A stretch of 64,000 nucleotides of DNA from Eonycteris spelaea (GCA_003508835.1 PUFA01000081.1:3348001-3412000), one strand, 5' to 3'. Shown: positions 21,311 through 33,555, counted from the first letter of the stretch. Made by a program: numbers and translations. Notes: generated by a model not told the origin, from the letters alone.

Positions 21311-21899
21311 ATTTTGATGTGGTTGTGAGAAGAGGTAAACATAGCATTTGTCTACTCCTCCATCTTGATCAGAACTCTGTTCAGAGTTTTTATTATGAAA
21401 GGATATTGAATTTTTGTCAAATGCTTTTTCTCCATCTGTTGAGATCATCATGTAATATTTATCCTTTATTTTCTTAGTGCAGTTTATCATGCTTATTGAT
21501 TTGTATATGTTGAACCATCCTTACATCCCAGGGATAATCCCACTTGATCATAGTGTATGATCTTCTTAATTTGTCCTGTTGAATTCAGTTTACTAGCATT
21601 TTATTGAGAATATTTGTATATGTGTTCATCAGGGATATTGGTCTGTAATTTTCTTGTAGTGTCTTTTTTGACTTTGCTCTGAGAGTAATGCTTAACTCAT
21701 AGAATGAGTTTGAAAGTGATCCCTCCTGTTCAATATTTTGGAAGAGTTTGAAATAGATTAACACTATTTTTTAAGAGAGTGTAATTATTTATTGCCAGTT
21801 GTCAGTCTGTCAAAAATTTCTAATAATTCCTACTGAAGTTTCTCAAATTAAGTCTTGATCTGGTTTGGGTCGTACGTCCATTTTTGAATTAATAACTAT

Positions 21900-22690
21900 G
21901 ACTAAGTAAATTCATTCATTCGTTCATTCTGCTATTCATTCAACAAATATTCATGACAATTATTATATGTGAAACACTAAATTTAGGAGTGAATAAGATA
22001 GACAAAAGTCCCTGCTCTCATGGAGTTTGTATTCTAGTGAAGTGATTTAAGATTAATAATTAAAATATATGCCATTTTATATGGTATGATGGTCGATAAT
22101 AAAGTAAGGAAGGAAGATAGGAAATATTGGGAGTTGCAGATTGGAATTTTCTTTGTAGTGTTACAGAAAGCTTCACTGAAAAGGTGACACTTGAACAAAG
22201 ATTTGAAGAGATGAAGAAATGAGCCAAACAGATGTGGGGGAACACTGTTTCAGGCAGAGGGGATGGCTAGTACAAGAGGGCCTGAGGCAGGAGTGAGCCT
22301 GACATATTTGTGGAAAAGCAAGGAATCCAGTGGTAAAAAGTGAACTAGGGGAAAGAAATAGGAGGAGAGGACAGAGAAGTAAGAGGGGGCAAATCCAATA
22401 GGAACTTGCTGGCCATTAGAAGAACTTTGGCTTTTAATGAGTAAGATGGATGGTCTTAGAAGAGTTTTGAGCAGAAGAGTGATGTGGTATGAATTATGTT
22501 TCAAAATGACCCCTTTGAGTACTCTGTTGGAAATAGGCTATAGAACAGACTAGGGAATCTAGAGAAGAGGCAAATGTAGCCATCCCATGATGAAATGATG
22601 TTGGCATGGACCAGGGTGGTAGAGGTGGAAAGAAGTGGTCAGATTGTGGGCGTTTTTGAAGGTAAATGAGTTATGCTCATTGTCTAGGCT
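21900..22690 (-). repeat. L2 LINE, long 3' region
   Basis: Reverse L2 from its terminus (TTCATTCGTTCATTC, TTCAACAAATATTCATG) through CCTGCTCTCATGGAGTTTG, AAGGTGACACTTGAACAAAG, AGGGCCTGAGGCAGGAGTG, to GGACCAGGGTGGTAGAGGTGG. Minus frames at 22060-22245 and 22250-22504 are explained by it. Confidence 0.9.
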
Positions 22691-22814
22691 TGGGTGACAT
22701 GTTTTCTCCTGGAGCAAGGAGTGAAGTCAACATCTTAACCATATGAGAGTCAGAGATGGTTTTCCAGTGAAAATCTGAGGTGCTCTCATAAGATGAAGGG
22801 AACTATAGATTGGG

Positions 22815-23700
22815 CAATTCTCAGTTGGAATGGACTAGATTATGTTATAGTAAAGAATAGCCTCAAACCTCAGTGGCTTAAAGCAATTAAGTTGTATTTA
22901 TTGCATCATCTACATGTCCAACCCAGGTCAGCAGGAACCCTTGCTCATTATGGTAACTCAGTGTTTTAACTTGAGTTAAACCTTGAGTGAGATATGATGA
23001 GGCTATATGCAGATTGAGAGAGAAACCTGACAAAGCTTTACAGTTTAGTTATACTCACTACTCCCTGGGGGAGAACACAGCACCCCATGCAGGGCCAAAT
23101 GGGGAAGCACTAGGGTTGGTCATGAGGAAGAGGAGGGAACTGTGGGCCAGCACCTTTATTTTGTTTTCTATGGGAAAGAAAGGGTCAGGCAGGGAAAGCA
23201 GGCTTAGAATCGGCTAAAATGAATAATTTCAGTGGGTTCTGGGGCTAGGGGTTGTCCTTGATTGTCTGAAACTTGGTCCTAGTGTTTAAGGTGGGTATAT
23301 AGAGACCTAGAGTGTGAGAACCTGTTAAGAGAGGTGGTTAGATTTGTGGACTATTTAAGTGGAACTAATTGGCCTCTATCCAGAACCTCAAAACAGGGTT
23401 AAGGGTTAAAGCAGCATTTAAAAAACTTCTCCCAGACAATAATATACTCAGGGACTCAGGCTGATAGGAACTCCAGCATCTTATGATATTCCCATTTTAA
23501 TATGAGGGTTCAAGATTGGTCGAAGTTAAGAGAACAGAGAATTGTGTACAGGCCCTTAGATATTTCAGTGAAAGAGACTAATGGCACTTCCTATGACAAC
23601 TAACTGGTCAAGCAAGTCATGTGGCCATACCTAACTTCGAGAAGATGTGTCTCTGGAAGGAGAAGAGGACCAGAAATCTTGGTGAGCACCAGCAAGGTGC
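22815..23700 (-). mobile_element. Ancient LTR-like repeat, interrupted
   Basis: The left part (CCTCAGTGGCTTAAAGCAAT, CTACATGTCCAACCCAGG) and the right part (GTCAAGCAAGTCATGTGGCC, GGAAGGAGAAGAGGACCAG) belong to the family seen at 13930-14530. About 450 bases (22950-23400) from another repeat lie between. Confidence 0.65.
22985..23395 (+). repeat. LTR-like segment shared with 46870-47190
   Basis: AAGCAGGCTTAGAATCGGCTA and CCTAGAGTGTGAGAACCTG have close partners at 47028 and 47130. The family was not named. The 76-codon frame at 22987-23217 lies in it. Confidence 0.55.
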
Positions 23701-23924
23701 ACCACAAGAGTCAAACCCAACATATATTTACCATATGCTCCATGTTTTCCAAACCACAGTGAACATCCATGTTGCTTCAACTGTACTTCTGTAATCTACT
23801 GATCCTCTGAGGTTTAGCACTAAAGACTCTTCCTGTGTCTGATTCCTCCATAATTGCCCTCTAACTTCTCTCTAGAAACATTTATTTTTTATTTTTCTGT
23901 GCTCTGATAGCAAGTTATTTATAC

Positions 23925-24152
23925 CAGGGGCCACCAACCCCCGGGCCATGGACTGGTTCTGGTCTGTGGCCTGCTAGGAACTGTGCCGCAGAGCAGGAGG
24001 TGAGTGAGTGGCGGGCAAGTGAGCAAAGCTTCATTTGTATTTGCAGCCGCTCTCCAGCACTAGCATCACCACCTCAGCTTCACCTCAGATCATCAGACAT
24101 TAGAATCTCAGAGGAGAACCCATCCCTGGAGCCAAAAGGTTGGGGACTGCTG
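23925..24152 (-). mobile_element. Non-autonomous hAT-type DNA transposon
   Basis: A 228-bp reverse copy of the element at 4049-4262. The ends are CAGGGGCCACCAACCC and GGTTGGGGACTGCTG. Eight-base duplications ATTTATAC (23917-23924) and ATTTATGC (24153-24160) flank it with one mismatch. The 68-codon frame starting at 24000 overlaps it and is not a gene. Confidence 0.9.
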
Positions 24153-24179
24153 ATTTATGCCCTATTTCTAAAGTTAGCT

Positions 24180-24660
24180 CAGATCCAGTTATCTGTTGTT
24201 GCCTAATAAACCACCCTGAAACTTAGTGGCTTATGAAAACAGTGATCATTATATTGTTCACATATTTATGATTTGGTTAGCGGCCAATAGGGTAGTCCAT
24301 CTCTTCTCCACATGGCATCAGTTACTGTGAGTCAACTGGTGTTGGAAGGTCTAGATGGCTCACTTGCCTGGCCAGCAAGTTGGTGCTGGCCTTCTCCACA
24401 GGAAAGTTTGGACTTCTTACAACATGATAGTTGGCTTCCAAGAGGGAGCATCCAAAGAGAACCAGGCAGGAATTTTGTCAACTTTTAAGATTTGGGCTTA
24501 GGAGTCCTATGGTGTCACTTCAGCTAGAGTCACAAGTCCACCCCAATTCAAATATAGACTACTTCTTGATAGAAGGAATGTTAAAGTGACATTGTAAGAA
24601 GAGCATACGGGGTGGGAGATTCTGTTGCAGAAATTTCTAAAAAATAAAATCTGTCACAGC
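24180..24660 (-). mobile_element. MaLR-like or related LTR
   Basis: TGAAACTTAGTGGCTTATG, TTACAACATGATAGTTGGCTT, TTAAAGTGACATTGTAAGAAG and AGCATACGGGGTGGGAGATTC appear in the order of a common old LTR in reverse. The name is tentative. Confidence 0.65.
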
Positions 24661-27120
24661 TCTTTACTACTTTAAATCCATTTTTGTATTAAGCATGGCA
24701 ATAAATAATAAAAATTGCTGAGTGGATGCTGTTCTCACTGTGGGATCCTTGAGAAGAGGGTCTGTGATTTTTCCATTTTTGTACGCTCCATGAAGAAGAA
24801 AGAAGTGGATGCTTGGGGGAAGACATTGTTTGTTTCATACTCAATAGCCACTGCTCACCCTTTTTTCCTTGCCAACAAATGCCTCAATTTGTTTAGGAGG
24901 CAAAGTGCTCCAGGAAGGTGGGCCCAGGCCTAGGAAATGATTACGATTGTTCTAAAGCATTGATGACCCTTGTATTCCTTTTCCTGGCTTATTGGTTTAA
25001 TGTGAATGGACATATGATCTAATTCTCCCCAAGGAGATGTAAGAGAAGGACTGTTGAGAAAAACTGTGGAAAAGATTTCCCATTTTAGAAAAAGAGAAAG
25101 AGATGCTTATGGAGAAATCCCATTTCCTTCCTATACCTTTCAATGTTGTTGTGTGCAGATGTTTTGTTTGAAGCTGTAGTAGCCATCTTGAAATCACAAC
25201 TATATTTCCATGGGAATCTCAAAAAACCCAACTGATATTTCTGGTGTTGTTTAACTGCTAGATTAACCAACTTCTGGACCTGCCTCTTTCCAGCTTCTCC
25301 TCATGTGAGGTAATTAATTCCTATTATTTAAAGCCAATTTTAATTGGGTTCTTTTGGCTGTTATTTGCAGCTAAAAGCATCCTCACTGAAACAGAGCTCA
25401 ATTAATGCTCATAGAATTGAATTGAATTCTCCTGATTTGGCCAACTTACTTTGTAATCTGTGCAATGCTCAGGAATAAGTGCAAAGTATTATAAAATCTC
25501 ATTTCTGTGTACACTACTACTCTGAGTTTCTTCTGTGAATCCCAGGGATCTCAAAGTTAGATTGCCTAGAAACGTCTTCAAACCATAGCCCTTTGGCCCC
25601 ATAAATCTAAGTGGTAACTTTCCTTAGGAAACTTCTTTTTTGGTCCAAACATTTAAAACACAAAAGACCTCTGGTTGAGTTGGCTTCTTGGCATTCCTGA
25701 GTATTGCAGCTGAGACATAATGACTAACTACAGGCAATTATAGTAAAGTTGCTACCAAGGGCTCAATAAATGGGTATGCAGCTGGGTGGAAGCAGGTCTT
25801 TCTGGCATTAACCAGGGAAATCTTTGCCAAAACACCTGTAAACTCTTCGGGGCTTCTGCAGAAAAACCTCCCATGCTTAGGAAAAATTTCTCCCATGTAT
25901 GGAGCATGATACCCTAGCTATTGTATTTATTTGACTTTTTAAATTCTTCACAGGCCATTATTATTTTTAATAGTACATTTTACCTTTTTCCCCAGGGGAT
26001 TCTAATTAAGGTGCTAGGGCCTTCACCAGAGTATTTTATGGTGGAATAAGAACGGTGATGAGGCAAAGTGCTATTGGTAGGTAAAGTATGGAGCCAGGTA
26101 GATGGGATTATACAGCTTTCGTTTTTGTCAGCCCCCAACCCAACCCTTCCCCTCTTCCTCTCCACTTTCCTTCGTTTGCTACACAGGAGGCAAATGACCC
26201 CAACCTGACCAATCAAATGTTTCCACTATCTTCCGCCAGAGTGACTGGCTTAGGACAAGCACATTCCTCAAAGGGGTCACCCAAGTCCCTCTGAAATATC
26301 TGGTGTATGGATTTTGGAAGGGAGGGGATCTCTATTCCTGTGGTGGTGTGGGTAGCAAAGGATGAAAGTCTGACTCTGCCAGTGACATAGTTCCTCTTCC
26401 ATAAACAGAGTTTGTCTGGAAAGATGACAAGGCAGAGGAGATCAGAGTTGGGGAAACCCAAACCAGCCCTGACTTTTGGGTCATACAAACCAATAATCCC
26501 CACCTCATCATTCATTTCAATCCATTTATTCCTTAACCTTGTTCGGATTATGTTAATATCGTTATACACACCAAGGATCTCTGCTAACAGAGCCTAATTT
26601 GAGAGTCTAACAGGGGACAAAAAGCTGCCCCAGTGCTTATATTTCTATTGTTCTAACTAGGCTAAATCATTGTTATTCTGAGGACCAAATCATTACTATC
26701 TATCTGGGGGAGTATGACACAGGACAGATAATTTTGATGGAGAGAATGTAGAAAAAATTTCTGGAGTCATAGGTGTGGCTGGGCTGTTTTTAAACTTGAA
26801 TCAGGGGTTTGAGGGCATCCAGAGATCCACCTAAGGACACTGGCTACCCTAGTGGGTGATAAGGAAGGTAGAATGCAAAGACTACAGGCTAATATTTTCT
26901 ATGTCAAGTTTAGGGTGTGGTTGTGGTGGTGTTTCTATTGGAGCCAAGAAAAGGAAAAATGCCCCAAATTGTAGCAGGAGACTTTACATTAGACATTTTG
27001 AAGAACTTCCTATAAATTTTGCCCATGGAATTTTATGTTTCTCTTTTGGAAAACATTTAGGAAAGATGAAGGGATTAAATGGATTTGAATGTAGCCATAA
27101 CACAGAAACAGGGAGACTCA
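24661..27120. other. Unassigned DNA
   Basis: About 2.4 kb with no recognised repeat or gene, the longest such stretch. The largest frame is 118 codons on the minus strand (26213-26569). It has no domain that I know, and three other frames overlap it. Confidence 0.45.
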
Positions 27121-27123
27121 AGG

Positions 27124-27237
27124 TAGGGTGACCAGATGTTCTGGTATGCCTGGGCCTGAGGTAGGTGCCCAGAATGCTGGATTTAGAGTATTAAAACTGG
27201 ATAGTTTTGGGCAAACTGGGATGAATTGATCACCTTA
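27124..27237. mobile_element. Small palindromic DNA-transposon remnant
   Basis: The ends TAGGGTGACCA and TGATCACCTTA are inverted partners. A related copy is at 39337-39445. The family was not named with certainty. Confidence 0.55.
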
Positions 27238-27246
27238 CTTGAGGGA

Positions 27247-27382
27247 TTTTTTTTTTTTTTTAAACACCTATAGCACCTGGTATTCCTAGGTGGTCTCCCA
27301 CCAAGTACTAACCAGGCCTGACCCTGCTGAGCTTCTGAGATCAGAAGAGATTAGGCACATTCACGGTGGCATGGCCAAAGAC
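27247..27382 (-). mobile_element. 5S rRNA-derived SINE, short form
   Basis: The minus strand reads as 5S rRNA from GTCTTTGGCCATGCCACC to the end GGTGCTATAGG, followed directly by a 15-base A-tail, with no extra body. Imperfect flanking repeats TTGAGGGA (27239-27246) and TTGAGGA (27384-27390) suggest retroposition. One A is lost in the GGATGGGAGACC promoter block, which may weaken transcription. It is not a functional 5S gene. Confidence 0.88.
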
Positions 27383-27836
27383 TTTGAGGAATTCTTAAAT
27401 ATCCAATTCATCAATACATTTATCAAGTACTTACTTTGTGCCATGTATTGTCTTAGTGCCCAGGGACCCACAGTGACTAAAACTCAGTCCTTGGGCTAAT
27501 AGATCTTTAGAGTCATGAAGACAAACTTGCATTTCAATTCCTCCTAAGAAGTTGTGTGACTCTATGAGTCTTCATAGCAGTTTTACTCAAAACATTTGAG
27601 TTTGTAGCTGATATAAAATTTTTCCCAGGAATTGGGTTGTAAGACTTCCCATACATCTAACCATGCTGAGAAATTACTGCGATTGATTAGGCAAAAGTGA
27701 AATTATTTTCATTATGGAGTTAGTTTGGATACCTGTCTGAAATAGACATTCTTGGTTCCCTGCCCAGATCCCATTTACCCTGTTGATACACGTATCCCTT
27801 ATCTGTTATGAGTGTTAGCTGTTAATGGCTTATAGC
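27383..27836. other. Unassigned DNA
   Basis: Possible L2-like wording near 27390-27500 (TTTATCAAGTACTTACTTTG). Otherwise nothing recognised. Confidence 0.35.
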
Positions 27837-27842
27837 TCACTC

Positions 27843-30800
27843 TTTTTATTTTTATTTTATTTTATTTTTTCTTTATGGTGACGTTCATTAATGAAATCCA
27901 GTAAGTTTCAGCTGTACATTTTAACAGTAAGGCATATGTATATTTATACTGTGTGTTCACCTCCCATAGTTAGATTTCTTTCTGTCACCATATATTTGAC
28001 GCCCTTTACCCTGCCTACTTCCCTTTTTCCTCGCTACCCTCTGGTAACCACTAGTCTATTGTCCATGTCCATGTGTCTCTGTTTGTCTTGTTCATTTGTT
28101 ACTTTTAGTTTTAAATCCCACATGTAATTGATAGCATGTGATTTTCAACGTTTTCTGTCTGGCTTATTTCACTTAGCATGATTATCACGAGGTCCATCCA
28201 TGTCGTTGCAAATCACAGTATTTCATCTCTTCTTATGGCTGAGTAATATTCCATTTATATATGTACCACAGCTTCTTTATTCAATCATCTATTGTAGGAC
28301 ACTTCAGTTGCTTCCATGTCCTGGCCACCATGAATAATGCTGCTATGAACATCTGTGTGCAAGTATCTTTATGGATATGGGTTTTCAAGTCTTTGGGGTA
28401 AATACCCAGTAGAGGGATTGCTGGATCATATGGTAGATCAAATCTTATTTTGAGGAACCTCCATACTGTTTTCCATAGTGGCTTACCAATTTGGAGTCCC
28501 ACCAGCAGTGTATGAGAATTCCTTTTTCTCTGCATCCTCTTCAACATTTGTTATTATTTGTCCAGTAGATTATAGCTATTCTAACAGGTGTGAGATGGTA
28601 TTTCATTATGGTTTTGATTTGCATTTCCCTAATAGCTAGTGATGTTGGCATCTTTTTATATGTTTGTAGGCCATTTGTATGTCCTCTAGGAGAAGTGTCT
28701 ATTCAGGTCCTTGCCTATTTTTGATTGGATCATTTTTTTTTTTGTTATTGAGTTGAATGAGCTCTTTGTATATTTTGGATATTAGGCCCTTATCAGAGGC
28801 ATTGCTTGCAAATATATTTTCCCATTTGGATGGTTGTCTTTTATCTTGTTGCTGATTTCTTTTGCTGAGCAGAAGATTTTTAGTTTGATATAGTCTCATT
28901 ATTTATTTTTGCTTTTACTTCCCTTGCTTTTGAGGTCAAATTCATAAAATCTTCTTTAAGTTAAAGGTCCTTGAGTTTCATTCCTATGTTTTCTTCTATG
29001 CATTTTATTGTTTCAGGTCTTATATTCAGGTCCTTAATCCATTTTGATTAATTTTGTGTGTGATGATAGACAACAGTCTAGTTTCATTCTTTTGTAGGTG
29101 GCTTTTCAAGTTTTCCCAGCACCATTTATTGAAGAGGCTTTCCTTTCTCCACTGTATGTTTTTGGCATTTTTGTCAAAATTATTTGTCCATATAAATACA
29201 GGTTTACTTCTGGACTCTAGATTCTGTTCCATTGGTCTGTGAGTCTGTTTTTCTGCCAGTATCATGCCATTTTGATTACTGTTGATTCTGTAGTATAATT
29301 TGAAGTCAGGCAGAGTGATGCCTCCAGCCTCGTTCTTTTTTCTCAGGATGGCTTTGGCAATTCGAGGTCTTTTGTGCTTCCATACAAATCTGATGATTTT
29401 TTTGTTCTATTTCTTTAAAAAATGCCGATGGATTTTGATGGGGATTGCATTAAATCTGTATAATGCTTTAGGTAATATGGTCATTTTAACTATGTTGATT
29501 CTTCCAATCTAAGAACATGAATATCTTTCCATTTCTTTGTATCTTCTTTGATTTCTTTTAATAGGGTCTTATAGTTTTCATTATATAGGTCCTTCACATT
29601 TCGTTAGATTTATTCCTAGGTTTTATTCTTTTTGTTGCAATTGCAAAAGGAATTATTTTTTCCACTTTTTTTCTGACACTTCATTATTAAGATAGGAACG
29701 CTATGGAATTTTTGAACGTTGATTTTTACCGTATTTGCTTATTGTTTCTAGTAGTGTTCTAGTGGAGTTTTAGGGTTTTCTATATAGAGAATCATGTCAT
29801 CTACAAATAGTGACAGTTTGACTTTTTCGTTTCCTATTTGATGCCTTTTATATCTCTTGCCTGATTGCACTTGCTAGGACCTCCAATGTTATATTGAATA
29901 AGCAGTTGATAGTGGACAGCCTTGCCTTGTTCCTGATCTTAGAGGGAAGGTTTTTATTTTTCACCATTAAGTATAATGTTGGCTGAGGGTTTGTCATAAT
30001 GGCCTTTATTATGTTAAGGTACTTTCCTTCTATACTGATTTTGTTAAGTGTTTTGATCATAAATGGATGCTGTATCTTGTTGAAGGCTTTTTCTGCATCT
30101 ATTGATATGATCATATGATTCTTATTTTTTAATTTTTTATGTGGTATATCACATTAATCAATTTTGTATGTTGAACCATCCCTGTGCCCTGGGATGAAGC
30201 CCACTTGATGTGGTGTATAATCTTTTTAATATGTTGCTGTTTGTTGCTAGTATCTTATTTAGGTTTTTGCATCTGTGTTCATGAGAGATATTGGTCTGTA
30301 GTTTTCTTTTTTGTGTTATCTTTACCAGGTTTTGGTATCAGGTAATATTGGCCTCATAAAATGAGTTGGGAAGTATTGCCTCCTCTTCAATTTTTTGGAA
30401 GAGTTTGAAGAATAGGTATTAAATCTTCTTTGAATGTTTGGTAGAATTCACTGGTGAAGCCATCTGGTCCTGGACTTTTACTTTTTGGTAGGTTTTTGAT
30501 GATTGTTTCAATTTCCATACTGCTGATCAGTCTATTTAGATTTTCCAGTTCTTCTTGATTCAGTCTAGGAATTGTATTTTTCTAAGTACTGGTCCATTTC
30601 TTCTAGGTTATTAAATTTGGTGTTATATACTTTTTCATAGTATTCTTGTATGATCCTTTGTATTTCTGTGTGTCAGTCATAATTTCCCTCTTTCATCCCT
30701 GATTTTGTTTATTTGTTCCTTTCTCTTTTTTCTTTAGTGAGTCTAGCCAGGGGTTTGTCAATTTTATTAACCTTCTCAAAGAACCAGCTCTTTTTGTATT

Positions 30801-32819
30801 TATTTTTTCTATTTTTTTGTTTTCAATTTTATTTCTTCTAATTTTATTTCTTTCCTTCTGCTGACTTTAGGCCTTCATTTGTTCTTCCTTTTCTAGTTTT
30901 TTAAGATGAAGTGTTAGGTTGTTTATTTGGGCTCATTCTTGTTTTTGGAGATAGGCCTGTAATGATATGAACTTTCCTCTTATGACGTTTTGCTGTGTCC
31001 CAAAAGTTTTGATATGTTGTACTATCATTATCTTTGTTTCTATATCTCTTGATCTCTCTTTTATTTCTTCTTCTGACCCAGTTATTCTTCAGTAGCATGT
31101 TGTTAATCTCATGTATTTGTGGTTCTTCCTGCTTTCTTTCTGCAGTTGATCTCTAGTTTCAAAGCATTATGATCAGAGAATATGGTTGGTAGATTTCAAC
31201 CCTCTTATATTTGTTGAGCTATCTCGTGTCCAGTATGTGGTCGATCTTGAGAATGTTCCATGTGCACTAGAGAAGAATGTATAAGCAGCTGTTTTGGGAT
31301 GAAAGCTCTGTAAATGTCAATTATGTCCAGTTGGTCTAATGTGTCATTTAAGGATGTTATTTATTGTTTTCTGCTTGGATGATCTGTCCATATCCAACAG
31401 TGGGTTATTTAGGCCCCTACATGATGGGTTTTGTCTGTTTCTCCCTTTAGTTCTGTTAGTAATTGCTTTATATATTTTGGGGCTCCCTGTTGGGAGCATA
31501 GATATTAATAAGTGTTACATCTTCTTGGTGCATGATCTTTTATCATTATGAAGTATCTTTCTTTCCTTTTTTATTTTGAATTCTAGTTTGTCGATATTAG
31601 TACTCTACTCCTGCTTTTCTCTGAATGCCATTTGCTTGAAATATCATTTTCCATGCTTTCACTTTGAGTCTATATTTGTCTTTGGAACTGAGATGTGTCT
31701 CCTGGAGGCAGCTATGGTTGGGTTTTGTTTTTGATCCATTCTGCAACTCTATGCCTTTTTATTGGTGTGTTTGATCCATTTACATTTAGGGTGATTATTG
31801 AAATGTGAAGTCTTCTTATAGCCATTTTATCTTTTGCTTTCTGGTAGCTCAGTATTTCCATTGCTTCCTTGTTCCTGTGTTTCTGTTTTCTTCATTTTGG
31901 TTGTCTTTTGTGGTTTTTCCCTCTGGTCCTTCTTGTTTTATGTTATATATATAACATAACTGATATATATTTATCAGTTATGTTATATATATATCAGTTA
32001 TGTTATATATATATATATCAGTTATGTTATATATATATATCATTATGTTATATATATATATATTATATATATATATATAATATATATATATATCAGTTAT
32101 GTTATCTATCTATCTATCTATCTATCTATCTCAGTTCCGAATCTTTAGCATTGTCTCTTTAGCCTGTTGCAAAGAAGGCATTTTTATTTTGGTTTCCAGT
32201 AGGTGGGGTAAAGCTTCTTGGATCTCTGCTTTATATAAAAGTCTTAATATTGCCTTTTTTTTCTTGTAGATATTTAATCCTCGCTACCTCAGTCTCACTC
32301 CCTGTCAGTTTTAACAATAGTTTCAGTAGCATTTCTCAGATTCCCCTGGGGCTCTTCAGTGTTTGGTCTTGAACGATATAAATGGAGGAGTCCTTTGGGT
32401 TGGGGGTTGGAGGCAGTGGCTCAAGCCTTGGTTTTGCAGCCACGGCTGGTAAAATCACCTGTTATTTCTCTCTCTGCCATTCTCACTTTTCTGCTCTCTT
32501 GCCCTCATGCCTGGTCACTGCTGCGGCCGTGTGGGGCTCACAGCTCTCCAAGACAGGGCTGTTCAGGGTACTCACCATTCCTTCTCCTCTTCCTCTTCCT
32601 CATACCGGGAGCTTCAGCTGCTAGAGGTAGCTTCTTTCTTTCTCCCTGTCCACTGCCCACATCTGGGGTTCTGACCTGTGGTAGCTCTTATGTGCAGATC
32701 CCACAGTCAGACATGCTAATGTGAAATTTGGGTGTTTTTGGTTGAGTTTTAGATATTTGGCTTATTGTTTTTCAAGGAGGGACTCTGGGTCTGTTTCTCA
32801 TTCTGCCATGTTTCTAATG
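27843..32819 (-). mobile_element. Long L1 LINE, minus strand
   Basis: From left to right the plus strand shows the L1 tail, the 3' untranslated part (TACCCTCTGGTAACCACTAG), ORF2 in reverse, and a 5'-like end (TTCTGCCATGTTTCT). Reverse frames contain ORF2 fragments such as IRFDLPYDPAIPLLGIYPKD (C-terminal part), ISIDAEKAFNKIQHPFM (reverse transcriptase region) and EDVTLINIYAPNREPQ (endonuclease region). All are broken by stops. The span is about 5 kb against 6-7 kb for a full L1, and I do not see ORF1. TCACTC at 27837-27842 and 32820-32825 may be target duplications. Confidence 0.9.
31941..32130. repeat. AT-rich higher-order repeat, cruciform and (TATC)n
   Basis: A unit of (TA)n followed by TCAGTTATGT recurs about five times, ending in seven TATC units at 32105-32130. 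A perfect inverted repeat has 22-base arms at 31944-31965 and 31972-31993 with a 6-base loop. It lies inside the L1 and explains the 97-codon frame at 31869-32162. Confidence 0.93.
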
Positions 32820-33555
32820 TCACTCCTACCTATGTATTCTGTAAAGAAGTTTTCTTGGTCAATAGGAGCAACCTAATGGAAAATGGCTGGGAGGTTATAG
32901 TTCTATAACCAATGATATGATATAAAATTCTGGTTCTGCTGCTTTAAAGGTGCCATTTGTACTTCAGAACTTCCTATGGGGTAAGAGTGGGGCTGGAGTG
33001 CAGCTGAAACTATATCTTTGCTCTGCCTCTTCTGTCTCCCTTATTTCCTTACAGTGATTTCCATCAAAAACAAAAGAAAAACCCCCAGAAACCCATTCAC
33101 ACAAGAATCACATCATCTCAGGCTCTGTTTCCAGGAAACCTCACCAAAGATATTATCTTTGAATAACTTGGATTGTTGAGAAGAAAAACCCAGCTGCCAA
33201 GTATTTCTGCTAACTTCTCTCTGAAAACATTGTGAAATCTAAATTTAAGAAAAGTCAAAGTTCCTTTTTCATTTCATCTAGTTGCTTGTTGTTTTTCTTG
33301 ATAAAAATATATTTACTTCATTAACCTTTTTATTTAAAAATATAAAGATTTAAAAATCTAAGCAACAAAATGTACTTATAAAGGTAGGCAAAATCCCTGA
33401 CTTTAATTTCATATCTGAAAGTGAACAGTGGATTCACTGGTAAGTCATTTCTTTGTTTTTCCAACATTGAGTTAGAAGTTTTCTGTGAATTCAAAGACAA
33501 CATGAGAGCAATAATAATAAGAAAAAATGTCAGCTGTGGTCAGAGGAGAAGGAAG
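32820..33555. other. Unassigned DNA
   Basis: No gene or repeat recognised. Confidence 0.4.

Larger units (their letters stand above)
20325..21370 (-). mobile_element. Internally deleted L1 nested in the older L1
   Basis: The left side is an L1 3' end in reverse: T-rich tail, CATACAATATTATATTAATT, CCCTCCCAATCTGACAACC, and the TGGCTGAGTAATATT block near 21191. The right side, about 21225-21370, is the reverse of an L1 5' end, ending at TCCATCTTGATC. The middle (nearly all coding sequence) is missing, and the join lies close to a TATATACACACA run at 21213-21231. It holds the LTR 20671-21093 and the small insert 21266-21297. Confidence 0.65.
18925..21875 (-). mobile_element. L1 LINE (ORF2 part), minus strand, heavily interrupted
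   Basis: In reverse translation 18799-19083 gives residues such as [19 protein letters not shown] and [11 protein letters not shown], typical of the L1 ORF2 C-terminal part. Near 21302-21490 STDGEKAFD recalls the reverse transcriptase SIDAEKAFD motif. The frame is broken by stops, so it is dead. Insertions within it are a short L1 tail (19838-19928), a GT array, and a second L1 (about 20325-21370) that itself carries a solo LTR and a tail-only insert. Confidence 0.9.

Noticed and set aside
26213..26569. A 118-codon minus-strand frame outside known repeats
   Set aside because: It is the least easily dismissed frame, as it lies in unique DNA. I see no domain, no splice context and no homology from memory, so no gene is called.
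32359..32724. A 121-codon plus-strand frame, rich in Leu and Ser
   Set aside because: It is antisense to the 5' part of the long L1.
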